Source: Candidatus Nomurabacteria bacterium RIFCSPHIGHO2_01_FULL_41_71
Lineage (GTDB): Bacteria; Patescibacteriota; Minisyncoccia; Phycocordibacterales; UBA9973
Direction: 5' to 3'
NCBI GenBank assembly: GCA_001785355.1
Contig: MFTQ01000006.1
Span: 1-46,063, forward strand
Length of the DNA: 46,063 nt
Translations under genes and position numbers: made by a program
The notes under the pieces: model-generated
What the model saw: only the letters and a program-made list of their open reading frames with translations
What the model was told of the DNA's origin: nothing
The model's database searches: none
Shown: piece after piece, positions 27,363 to 35,215 of the stretch
How the letters are laid out: every line of letters begins with the position of its first letter
Position numbering within the stretch: position 1 is the first letter of the stretch

Positions 27363-27652
27363 ACTTTTTTGTTTATTTACTTACCAAGTCCTATCTATTA
27401 CGAAAGAACAGATGTTTGGAAAAACTAGACAAATTTTGGGCTGTTTGCTATACTGTAAAAGTTGAATTTTACAAATTTATTGCTTAATTTATAGTTGAGT
27501 TTTCAGGAATATTCCATATATTATGAAGTTTTCAAAAGAAAATGCGAGTGAATAAAAAATTGACAAATCTCTTTTTCTGCGAAAAATCCGAGGAGAAATC
27601 AAACTCTAAATAAATATAGTGGCGTGTTCTTGCAAGCCGGCTTCACTGGCTT
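27363..27652 (+). promoter_or_regulatory. Intergenic rny promoter and leader region
   Basis: 290 bp without a convincing gene. A good promoter is TAGACA (27426-27431), 17-nt spacer, TATACT (27449-27454), giving a leader of about 190 nt before rny. A second possible -35 (TTGACA) is near 27563. Two mini-ORFs of 10 and 23 codons are present near 27520-27610 but nothing supports their translation. No strong hairpin or Shine-Dalgarno before rny was seen. Confidence 0.5.
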
Positions 27653-29182
27653 ATGAACATATTAATGATAATCTTGATCGGCTTGGGAGTCCTCCTTTTG
27701 GGCGCGGGCATAGGATATTATCTGCGCTTGATTATCGCCCTGGGTAAAAAAAGATCTATAGAAATAGATATCAAGCAGATGATGGTGGCCGCCAAGGAAG
27801 AAGCCCAGAGAATAGTGGACGAGGCGAAGAAAAAATCAGAGGAACAATTGGGAAATTTAAAAGAGGAAGAAAAGAAAAAAGAGCAAGAATTCAAAGAGAC
27901 GGAAAAAAGACTTATTAAGAAAGATGAGTTCTTGGACACGCGCCAGGTAGAACTAAACAAAGAAATTGAAGAAGTGAAAATAAAGGTAGAAGATGTAAAG
28001 AAAATCCAAGACAGGGTGTTGAAAGTGGAAGAAGAGAAAAGAATCGAACTGGAGCGAGTTTCAAAACTTTCCGAGAACGAGGCTAAAGAAGAATTGCTCC
28101 GGGATATAGAAAAGAAATATGAAGAAGATATCCTGATCCGCATTCAAAAAATGGAAAATCAAAACGAAGAAAAATTAGATCGCCGAGCAAAAGATATCTT
28201 GGCCACTTCCATCCAGCGACTTGCCTCTTCCACTGCTTCAGAACTCATGACCACTATCGTCTCCATTCCCAACAATGACATTAAGGGTAAAATTATAGGA
28301 AAAGAAGGCCGAAATATAAGAGCTTTCGAGCGGGCAGCCGGAGTAGAGCTTATAGTAGATGACACTCCGGGATCCATCGTTATTTCTTCTTTCGATCCGA
28401 TTCGCCGCCAAGTGGCGCGGCTTGCGCTTGAAAATCTGATCTTGGACGGACGCATCCAGCCAGCCAAGATAGAAGAGTTGGTAGAAAAGGCAAAAGAAGA
28501 AATCAATAAGATCATCAAGGAGAAAGGCGAGCAAGCTGTGTATGAATGCGGAATTTTTAATTTCGATCCGAGAATTATTGCCATCCTAGGCAGGCTTTAT
28601 TTTCGCACCAGCTATGGACAGAATGTGCTTCAACATTCTATAGAGATGGCTCACATCGCCGGGATGATAGCGGAAGAACTCGGCGCCGACGTAGCCATAG
28701 CTAAAGCTGGAGCTCTGGTTCATGACATTGGAAAAGCTTTAGACCATGAGGTGCAAGGAACCCATATAGAGATCGGCATCCGAATACTTCAAAAATTCGG
28801 AGCGGATGAACGCATCATTACCGCTATGAAATCGCATCATGAGGATTATCCCTATGAAACAATTGAAGCGGTGATCGTGCAAACAGCAGACGCTATCTCC
28901 GGCGGACGACCTGGAGCCAGGCGCGACAGCGTGGAAAATTATCTAAAACGCTTGCAAGAACTTGAGGCCCTGGTAAATGCTTTTTCCGGAGTAGAGAAAT
29001 CATACGCATTGCAAGCCGGCCGCGAAATCCGCATTTTTGTCACTCCAGACAAAATTTCTGACACGGAAGCAAAGCTCTTGGCTCACGATGTCGCCACAAA
29101 AATAGAACAAGAACTAAAATATCCGGGAGAAATAAAAGTTACCTTAATTAGAGAAACAAGAGTGATAGAATACGCCCGGTAG
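27653..29182 (+). CDS. rny: Ribonuclease Y
   Basis: 509 residues. A membrane-anchored endoribonuclease that starts mRNA decay. An N-terminal transmembrane helix (1-25), a long charged coiled coil (about 30-180), a KH domain (GKIIGKEGRNIRAFERAAGVELIVDDTPGSI) and an HD domain (LVHDIGKALDHE; HHEDYPYETIEAVIVQTADAISGGRPGARRDS). Full length with all landmarks. With PNPase at 36-38 kb it makes up the RNA-decay set here. Confidence 0.96.
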   Translation: MNILMIILIGLGVLLLGAGIGYYLRLIIALGKKRSIEIDIKQMMVAAKEEAQRIVDEAKKKSEEQLGNLKEEEKKKEQEFKETEKRLIKKDEFLDTRQVELNKEIEEVKIKVEDVKKIQDRVLKVEEEKRIELERVSKLSENEAKEELLRDIEKKYEEDILIRIQKMENQNEEKLDRRAKDILATSIQRLASSTASELMTTIVSIPNNDIKGKIIGKEGRNIRAFERAAGVELIVDDTPGSIVISSFDPIRRQVARLALENLILDGRIQPAKIEELVEKAKEEINKIIKEKGEQAVYECGIFNFDPRIIAILGRLYFRTSYGQNVLQHSIEMAHIAGMIAEELGADVAIAKAGALVHDIGKALDHEVQGTHIEIGIRILQKFGADERIITAMKSHHEDYPYETIEAVIVQTADAISGGRPGARRDSVENYLKRLQELEALVNAFSGVEKSYALQAGREIRIFVTPDKISDTEAKLLAHDVATKIEQELKYPGEIKVTLIRETRVIEYAR

Positions 29183-29211
29183 TTGCTCTAAAAAAACCCT
29201 TGATATATAAT
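29183..29211 (+). promoter_or_regulatory. HU gene promoter
   Basis: TTGCTC (29183-29188), 17-nt spacer, TATAAT (29206-29211), just after the rny stop. The leader would be about 55 nt; an A/T-rich TATTAT-like box lies closer to the ATG. Confidence 0.5.
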
Positions 29212-29273
29212 GGTTGAGTATCAAATATAAGGGTTAATTGGTCGAATGTATTATAAAAATAACTTAAAAATAT

Positions 29274-29546
29274 ATGAATAAACAAGGATTGGCTGATTGG
29301 GTACACGGAAAACTCGGCGGCACAAAAGTACAAGCCGAAGAAGTCGTTGACGGAATATTCGGAGCCATCATCGACACTTTGAAAAAAGGCGGCGAGGTTT
29401 CAGTCGCTGGTTTTGGTATTTTCTCGGTAAAATCAAGAGCAGCCAGAATGGCTCGCAATCCGAAGACCGGAGAGCAAGTCAAGGTGGCCGCAAAGAAAGT
29501 TCCAAAATTCAGACCGGCAAAAGCTCTGAAGGACACCGTAGCGTAA
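29274..29546 (+). CDS. HU/IHF family DNA-binding protein
   Basis: 90 residues. A histone-like dimer that bends and packs DNA. The family end pattern is GFGIFSVKSRAARMARNPKTGEQVKVAAKKVPKFRPAKALKD. Single-gene unit with its own promoter and a strong terminator. Confidence 0.96.
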   Translation: MNKQGLADWVHGKLGGTKVQAEEVVDGIFGAIIDTLKKGGEVSVAGFGIFSVKSRAARMARNPKTGEQVKVAAKKVPKFRPAKALKDTVA

Positions 29547-29567
29547 ATTTATTATTCAAATATAAAA

Positions 29568-29603
29568 CAAAAATCCGCCGATATGGCGGATTTTTGTTTT
29601 TAG
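29568..29603. terminator. Bidirectional intrinsic terminator between HU and lexA
   Basis: A perfect 12-bp stem (CAAAAATCCGCC with GGCGGATTTTTG, 29568-29579 and 29585-29596), a 5-nt loop, and T-tracts on both strands. It serves the convergent HU (+) and lexA (-) genes. Confidence 0.85.
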
Positions 29604-30166
29604 TATTTTCTTATAACTGCCTTAAGCTTCCCTATCACATTAAGGCTTTGTCTTGGGTAAATCGGCTTGTAATTTTTATTAGCGGGTTCGAGCCAGACTT
29701 TGTCGTTCTTTTCTTTAAAATATTTCATGGTGTATTCCCCATCTACTTCAGCAATCACTATTTCACCGTCTCGAGCCTTGTTGCACTTTTCCACCAGAAT
29801 CATATCCCCTTTTTCTATGTGTGCTTCTATCATGGAATCTCCTTCCACTTCAAGCATATAGGTAAGATCCTTTTTACCGATGAGCATATCGTCTAGACTT
29901 ACAGTATTAAGAAGTTCTTCCTCGGCACTGGCCGGTAAGCCGGCGGTGACAAAACCGAGTATCGGCACTTCACCAAAAGATTTGGCAGGCACTAGCCTGC
30001 CTAAATGATCTTTGGCAACCAGATTGGCATCAATTAATTTCTTTACCAGTTTGAAAACAGCATTCTTGGATTTGAAATCAAAAAGTTTCATCATCTCGGA
30101 ATAAGTGGGCATCCTTCTGTTCCCGGAGAAAAAAGATTCAAGCTTGGATTGATATTCGTTTTTCAT
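29600..30166 (-). CDS. lexA: LexA-type SOS repressor
   Basis: 188 residues, slightly short. A winged-helix DNA-binding N-terminus (1-65; RRMPTYSEMMKLFDFKSKNAVFKLVKKL) and an S24 self-cleaving domain: cleavage site Ala75-Gly76 (VTAGLPA), nucleophile Ser111 (EGDSMIEA) and general base Lys148 (YTMKYF). It follows a 64-residue gene by 3 nt. An SOS-type operator lies in the promoter of this pair, consistent with autorepression. Confidence 0.94.
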   Translation of the reverse strand: MKNEYQSKLESFFSGNRRMPTYSEMMKLFDFKSKNAVFKLVKKLIDANLVAKDHLGRLVPAKSFGEVPILGFVTAGLPASAEEELLNTVSLDDMLIGKKDLTYMLEVEGDSMIEAHIEKGDMILVEKCNKARDGEIVIAEVDGEYTMKYFKEKNDKVWLEPANKNYKPIYPRQSLNVIGKLKAVIRKY

Positions 30167-30169
30167 TAT

Positions 30170-30364
30170 TTAGACAGAGAGAAAAGTCGGAAAAAGCCGG
30201 CGGAAAAAACTTCGACGTTCATAAAAACGAATCTTGCGAAGAAGAAGCTTGTGGTTTCGAGCTTCTTTCAAATAATCTTCGCCCTTAATAATCTTCCGAT
30301 CAATAATCTTGTTAATCCTTTGAATTTCCTTCTCTATTGTTTTTAAATATTGTTTTTGGGACAT
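30170..30364 (-). CDS. Small basic protein, first gene of the lexA operon
   Basis: 64 residues, highly charged and helical (EIQRINKIIDRKIIKGEDYLKEARNHKLLLRKIRFYERRSFFRRL). It lies between the LexA-controlled promoter and lexA with a 3-nt gap, so it should be SOS-induced. It may be a DNA- or RNA-binding or regulatory peptide; no family is recognised. Confidence 0.7.
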   Translation of the reverse strand: MSQKQYLKTIEKEIQRINKIIDRKIIKGEDYLKEARNHKLLLRKIRFYERRSFFRRLFPTFLSV

Positions 30365-30404
30365 AAATTTATGTTAATTAAACTACTAAATAACCGACCT
30401 AAAT

Positions 30405-30434
30405 AGTATAAGTGAACGAACGTTCACCTGTCAA
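30405..30434 (-). promoter_or_regulatory. lexA operon promoter with embedded SOS box
   Basis: On the minus strand: consensus TTGACA (30429-30434), 18-nt spacer, TATACT (30405-30410). The spacer holds the perfect palindrome GTGAACGAACGTTCAC (30412-30427), which contains GAAC-N4-GTTC, the Gram-positive-type LexA box. Bound repressor would cover the polymerase site directly. Confidence 0.88.
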
Positions 30435-30443
30435 CCACCACCC

Positions 30444-30483
30444 TGTGGATAACTTTTGCTTCGCGCCTTGACCAGGTCAAGGC
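30444..30483. other. DnaA-box match and 19-bp palindrome between comM and the lexA promoter
   Basis: TGTGGATAA (30444-30452) is the complement of the consensus DnaA box TTATCCACA. Next to it, GCCTTGACC-A-GGTCAAGGC (30465-30483) is a perfect inverted repeat. The hairpin may end comM transcription (no T-tract) or be an operator. One DnaA box alone does not make an origin. Confidence 0.45.
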
Positions 30484-30540
30484 AAATATTTTAACTTATA
30501 TTTCTGCGATAGCGGATTTATAAGTTTCTTACAGATTTAT

Positions 30541-32103
30541 TTACAGATTTACTTTCGGCCGATATTGAATAGCTTCTAAAATATGATTCGCCTGCACATC
30601 TTCAGAATTCTCAAGATCGGCGATGGTGCGGGCAATTTTGATTATGCGGTGATAGGCGCGAGCAGAGAGACCGAGACGCTCGGCGCTGTCGTCCAAGAGG
30701 TCGCGGACTTCTTTTGTTAATTTCACAATACCGGACAAATCTTTCACATTCATCTCACTGTTAGTGCTGATATCTCGCCCCAATTTCCCAAATCTATTTT
30801 TTTGAATCGCTCGAGCCCGCAAAACTCTTTCTTTTATTTTTTCGCTTTTTTCGCCTGTCCCTTCTCCTCCCAATTTTTTGTAATCTACATTCCCGACCGA
30901 AACCCAAAGATCAATCCGATCCATAATCGGCCCGGACAATTTTCTTTTGTATCTGTCCAAATCGGACGGCTTGCAAATACAAGCTTTTGTTTTTAATCCG
31001 GCATTCCCGCACGGACAAGGATTCATAGCCGCCACTAAAATAAAATTGGACGGGAAAATGGCGGAACTTTTGGCTCGCGAAATTGAAACAATATTGTCTT
31101 CCAGCGGTTGACGCAAGGACTCAATCACTCTTTTTTCAAATTCAGGAAATTCATCCAGAAAAAGCACTCCTCGGTGCGCCAACGTCACTTCTCCTGGCTT
31201 TGGAAAAGTTCCGCCACCGATAATAGAAACATAAGAAGCGGTGTGATGCGGAGCGCGAAACGGAGGGAGACAAACCAACTCGCCTCGGGTATTGCCGACC
31301 ACCGAATGAATACCGGTTATTTCTAAAACCTCTTCGGTAGCCAAATCGGGTAACAATCCGGAAAACACCCGCGCCAGCATGGTTTTTCCGGTACCGGGCG
31401 GACCGTACATGGCGATATTGTGTCCGCCGGCCGCCGCAATCTCCAATCCGCGCTTGGCGCCTTCTTGCCCGCGAATATCGGCAAAATCTCCCCCCTTTAT
31501 TTCTTTTTTATAGTTTATTTTTGTTTTTGGTTGAATAGAAATTTTTTTAACTTTTTTCCCCAACTTTTCGCTAAGCTTATTGCTAAACTCATCGAGATGC
31601 TCTATCACTTCTCTTAAACTCCCAGCTCCAAAAACCGCTATGCCCTCCACCAGAGCCGCTTCGGCTGCGTTTTCTTTGGGTAAATATATTTCTTCAAAAC
31701 CCATTCTTTTCGCTTCTTGAGCTAGCGGTAGCGCTCCTCTGATACTGCGAAGCATGCCGTCAAGTCCCAGTTCTCCCAGAAAAATTTTTTTCTCTGAATC
31801 AAATTTAATTTCGCCAGCCGAAAGAAGATAAGCCACGGCAATGGCCAAATCAAAAAACGGCCCTTCTTTTTTTAAGTCCGCCGGCGAAAGTGAAACGGTT
31901 ATTTTTTGATTTTTTGCTTTGGGAGATTTGAAACCGGAATTTTTTATGGCCCCGCTCACTCGATCTTTTGATTCGTCCACCGCCTTATCCGGCAAACCCA
32001 CCACACTGAAAGCATGCAGACCTTTAGACAAATCTACTTCTATCGTTACAATGGTTCCTTTCAACAAATTAACTTGGACTGAATATACTTTTGCGAAAGA
32101 CAT
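30541..32103 (-). CDS. comM: ComM/YifB family AAA+ ATPase
   Basis: 520 residues. Magnesium-chelatase-like helicase; in transformable bacteria ComM drives branch migration of incoming DNA. A Lon-like N-domain (1-170), Walker A GPPGTGKT (234-241), Walker B GVLFLDEFPEF, a zinc segment (NPCPCGNAGLKTKACIC) and an Mg_chelatase C-domain (GLSARAYHRIIKIARTIADL). It starts 1 nt after the DksA-like gene and fits the ComEC/pilus set. Confidence 0.95.
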   Translation of the reverse strand: MSFAKVYSVQVNLLKGTIVTIEVDLSKGLHAFSVVGLPDKAVDESKDRVSGAIKNSGFKSPKAKNQKITVSLSPADLKKEGPFFDLAIAVAYLLSAGEIKFDSEKKIFLGELGLDGMLRSIRGALPLAQEAKRMGFEEIYLPKENAAEAALVEGIAVFGAGSLREVIEHLDEFSNKLSEKLGKKVKKISIQPKTKINYKKEIKGGDFADIRGQEGAKRGLEIAAAGGHNIAMYGPPGTGKTMLARVFSGLLPDLATEEVLEITGIHSVVGNTRGELVCLPPFRAPHHTASYVSIIGGGTFPKPGEVTLAHRGVLFLDEFPEFEKRVIESLRQPLEDNIVSISRAKSSAIFPSNFILVAAMNPCPCGNAGLKTKACICKPSDLDRYKRKLSGPIMDRIDLWVSVGNVDYKKLGGEGTGEKSEKIKERVLRARAIQKNRFGKLGRDISTNSEMNVKDLSGIVKLTKEVRDLLDDSAERLGLSARAYHRIIKIARTIADLENSEDVQANHILEAIQYRPKVNL

Positions 32104-32104
32104 A

Positions 32105-32461
32105 TTAATTTTCCAAATGTTTCTTGCAGGTGCGAGCGGCCGGATTAGCTTCCAGTCGGTCCATTTCTATGTTTTTCTTGCACACCACGCATCTTCCGAA
32201 AGATTCTTTGTTTATATCCTTTAAGGCTTTCAAGATGTTCTGCAGTCTCGGCTCAAGCGATCTGATCATCGAACTTTTTGATTCGAAATCCTCAAATCTG
32301 TCCGCCGCGTCATTTTGGTCCGGTTCCGGGTGATCCGTCTCTTCCGGAGTAGCTTCCCACTCGCCTGTTTCAGAATTGAGCTTACCCATATCACGAAGTT
32401 CCCCCAATAACGTATCTCTCTCCATTTCTAATTTTTCTTTAATTTTTTTCTTGTCTAACAT
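32105..32461 (-). CDS. DksA/TraR-like zinc-finger protein
   Basis: 118 residues. A helical hairpin N-terminus with acidic residues (HPEPDQNDAADRFEDFE), then a zinc finger GRCVVCKKNIEMDRLEANPAARTCKKH. The spacing is C-x2-C-x17-C-x2-H, so the fourth ligand is His instead of Cys. Family members bind the RNA polymerase secondary channel; whether this one does is an inference. TATTAT (32468-32473 on minus) ends 6 nt before the ATG. Confidence 0.88.
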   Translation of the reverse strand: MLDKKKIKEKLEMERDTLLGELRDMGKLNSETGEWEATPEETDHPEPDQNDAADRFEDFESKSSMIRSLEPRLQNILKALKDINKESFGRCVVCKKNIEMDRLEANPAARTCKKHLEN

Positions 32462-32496
32462 GGCAATATAATAGCATTTCGTGCTAGAATAGCAAA

Positions 32497-32628
32497 ATGG
32501 ACCGCAAATCTAAGTACCTGATCGGGGCGTTGGTTATCCTGATCCTGGCCTCGATAGTACTGACTTATAAAAGATCTTTCGTGGACAAAAACTACGAGAT
32601 CATAAACGAAGAGGAAGAACTGGAATAG
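32497..32628 (+). CDS. 43-residue single-pass membrane protein
   Basis: Short basic start (MDRKSK), one transmembrane helix (YLIGALVILILASIVLTY) and an acidic tail (NEEEELE). TAGAAT (32485-32490) ends 6 nt before the ATG, and the next gene starts 3 nt after the stop, so it leads an operon with the transporter. Possibly an accessory subunit; unknown family. Confidence 0.65.
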   Translation: MDRKSKYLIGALVILILASIVLTYKRSFVDKNYEIINEEEELE

Positions 32629-32631
32629 GCC

Positions 32632-33564
32632 ATGTCTAACTGGTTTCTAGTAGCTCTAATAGCCCCGCTTCTTTGGAGTATTGTCAATCATATTGACAAG
32701 TACATGCTGTCTAAATACTTAAAGGATCGCGGCGTAGGCGCTCTTCTTATTTTCTCTGCACTTGCTTCAGCAGTGATCCTGCCATTCATTCTTTTTTTCT
32801 ATTTTGACCAACTTTTCAACCTGAGAATATTGGATCTTTTGACCCTGGTTCTAGTGGGCTTCCTGAGCGTGCTCGCTTTTTATTTCTATCTTAGGGGTAT
32901 GGACGAAGAAGAAGCCTCGATAGTTATACCGCTCTTTCAGCTTATCCCCGTCTTCGGGTATTTCATGGGCTATTTCATCTTGGGCGAGTCGCTCAATACT
33001 GCTCAGATTTTTTCTTCCCTGCTAGTTATAAGCGGAATAATTATTCTAGCCATAGAAATAGACGTAGATAATAAAGTTACCATAAAAGGACGCGTGTTGG
33101 CTCTTGTCATGGCTTCGTCTTTTTTCTTTGCCCTTCATGATACTCTCTTCAAGAAAGTGGCGCTTACCGAGAGTTTCGTTACCGCGGTATTTTGGCAATA
33201 TGTCAGTTTGACGATTGTTGGTCTACTGATTCTTGCTTTGATAAAAAAATATAGGGAAGATTTTTTTTCTATGTTCCGACAGATGGGCGGCAAATTACTT
33301 TCGTTCAATATCATGAGCGAACTCTTGTATATTGTGGGAAATTTGGCAAATAATTTTGCGACTCTTCTTGCCCCGGTCGCGGTGGTCCTAGTGGTTTCTA
33401 GCTATCAGCCGCTTTTCGTATTCATCATAGGGATAGTACTCACTATATTTTTGCCGCACGTCGCGATGGAGAAAATTTCCACAAAACACTTATTTCATAA
33501 AAGCTTCTCTATCTTGATCATCATCATTGGCAGCTATTTCCTTTATTATTCTTCCCATTACTGA
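32632..33564 (+). CDS. EamA/DMT superfamily transporter
   Basis: 310 residues with ten predicted transmembrane helices in two EamA repeats (1-140 and 155-308). Typical features: N-terminal LVALIAPLLWSIVNHIDKYM, ILGESLNTAQIFSSLLVISGIIILAIE closing repeat one, and a matching close to repeat two. Such permeases move small metabolites; the substrate cannot be told. Co-transcribed with the 43-residue gene. Confidence 0.88.
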   Translation: MSNWFLVALIAPLLWSIVNHIDKYMLSKYLKDRGVGALLIFSALASAVILPFILFFYFDQLFNLRILDLLTLVLVGFLSVLAFYFYLRGMDEEEASIVIPLFQLIPVFGYFMGYFILGESLNTAQIFSSLLVISGIIILAIEIDVDNKVTIKGRVLALVMASSFFFALHDTLFKKVALTESFVTAVFWQYVSLTIVGLLILALIKKYREDFFSMFRQMGGKLLSFNIMSELLYIVGNLANNFATLLAPVAVVLVVSSYQPLFVFIIGIVLTIFLPHVAMEKISTKHLFHKSFSILIIIIGSYFLYYSSHY

Positions 33565-33580
33565 TTTTTTTGTGTAATAT

Positions 33581-35215
33581 ATGAACATGCAACTTTGTCC
33601 TTGGGAAGATGCGTTATACTTTGTATATTCCAGTAATATCCCTACTCTATTTTTCTACTCTCACCTTCCGGCTATCATCGTAGCCCTACTGGTAGGATTT
33701 TTAGTGTTTAAAAAAAGCAACATATCTAATTTGGGAACAGCCCTTTTACTTATTGTTCTTCTTTTCTCTGCTTGGTCTATTTTTGACCTTATCTTGTGGG
33801 CCACCAACCGCCCAGACATAGTCATATTCTTCTGGTCAATGCAGGTGCTAATCGAGCCCCTTATATACCTTCTGGGCCTCTACCTGACCTATGTATTCAT
33901 AAAGAGAACAGATATGTCCTTTAAACAAAAGTTTGCCATAGCCGCGCTCTATGTTCCTGTGGTGCTCTTGCTCCCGACAACGCTCAACCTCTCGGGGGTA
34001 AATCTCGCCGACTGCACGGCAATCGAGGGCCCCATTGCCCAATACTTTACTTACGCTCTGGAGTTAGCATTCATTATTTCGATTTTCGTAGTCACAGACC
34101 GCGAATACCGGAAAAATTCCGACCCGCAAAAGAAAAAGGAGGCACTTACCTTTGGCTTGGGTATGGTGGTCTTCCTGCTTGCCTTCTCCTGGGGTAATCT
34201 GATCGGAAGCTTTACCGAAAACTGGACGCTGGCCCAGGCGGGGCTGATCGGCATGCCTATATTCACGGCCTTCCTGGCCTATCTTATCGTGAGATTTCAC
34301 AGCTTTAACATGAAACTTTTCGGAGCACAAGTGCTTGTTTTTGCCCTTGGATTTTTAGTTCTTGGAATTATTTTTATTCGCTCTATTGAAAATGTTAGAT
34401 TAGTTGTAGCAGTTACACTATTACTTATATTTATTATTGGAAGTGTTTTAATAAGAGGGATCAAAAAAGAAATAGAGCAAAGGGAAGAACTGGCAAAACT
34501 TAATATTGACCTACAAAACCTATTGAAGCAGAGAGAAAGCTTGGTGCATCTGATTACTCATAAAATTAAAGGTTCATTTACCTACACCAAAGTTCTTTTT
34601 GCAGGAATGCTGGACGGTACTTTCGGCGATATATCTCCGGAGATAAAAAAAAGATCCGAGCAGGGCATGGAGTTTAATAATGCCGGTTTGCGAACGGTGG
34701 ATTTGGTTTTGAATGTCGCCAATATGCAGAGCGGAACTATTAAATACGAAATGAAACCCGTGGATTTCAGAAACCTTGTGGCCGCATCCATAGGCGAGAA
34801 AAAAATAGAAGCGGAAAAGAAAGGACTAGCTATGGAAGGCAAATTTGAAGGAGGAACATTTTCAGTTTTAGGAGACGCATTCTGGTTGAAAGAATCAGTA
34901 AACAACCTTATAGAAAACTCGATCAAATACACCAAAGAAGGTGGAATAACGGTCACGCTTGAACACACCAAAGAAAACAAAATATTGTTATCGGTAAAGG
35001 ACACCGGCATAGGCATCGCCCCCGAAGACAAAGAACACCTGTTCACCGAAGGCGGACGAGGTAAGGAATCGGTAAAGATGAACGTGGATTCTACTGGCTA
35101 TGGACTGTATTCAGTCAAGCTTATTATCGAAGCGCATGAGGGCCGAGTCTGGGGAAATTCCGAAGGTCCGGGCCGCGGTTCCCAATTCTATATTGAGCTG
35201 AATCCTACAAGTTGA
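33581..35215 (+). CDS. 7TM sensor histidine kinase
   Basis: 544 residues (or 542 from the ATG at 33587, which better suits the TGTAAT box at 33573-33578). The N-terminal half has about eight membrane helices like the HisKA_7TM sensor region (25-290). The dimerisation/H region is LVHLITHKIKGSFTYTKVLF with His327. The ATPase domain has N box NLIENSIKYT, G1 DTGIGIAPEDK and G2 GYGLYSVKLIIE. In the H box, the acidic residue after His is Lys328 (HKIK instead of HExR). No response regulator is adjacent. The stretch after about 34320 is visibly more A/T-rich than the part before. Confidence 0.88.
   Translation: MNMQLCPWEDALYFVYSSNIPTLFFYSHLPAIIVALLVGFLVFKKSNISNLGTALLLIVLLFSAWSIFDLILWATNRPDIVIFFWSMQVLIEPLIYLLGLYLTYVFIKRTDMSFKQKFAIAALYVPVVLLLPTTLNLSGVNLADCTAIEGPIAQYFTYALELAFIISIFVVTDREYRKNSDPQKKKEALTFGLGMVVFLLAFSWGNLIGSFTENWTLAQAGLIGMPIFTAFLAYLIVRFHSFNMKLFGAQVLVFALGFLVLGIIFIRSIENVRLVVAVTLLLIFIIGSVLIRGIKKEIEQREELAKLNIDLQNLLKQRESLVHLITHKIKGSFTYTKVLFAGMLDGTFGDISPEIKKRSEQGMEFNNAGLRTVDLVLNVANMQSGTIKYEMKPVDFRNLVAASIGEKKIEAEKKGLAMEGKFEGGTFSVLGDAFWLKESVNNLIENSIKYTKEGGITVTLEHTKENKILLSVKDTGIGIAPEDKEHLFTEGGRGKESVKMNVDSTGYGLYSVKLIIEAHEGRVWGNSEGPGRGSQFYIELNPTS

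Noticed and set aside
27541-27612. 23-codon ORF in the rny leader
   Set aside because: No ribosome signal, no -10 at leaderless distance, low-complexity residues, and no supporting conservation visible from one sequence.
30444-30452. Replication origin
   Set aside because: Only one DnaA box, with no cluster, no dnaA or dnaN, and no strong AT-rich unwinding region with repeats.
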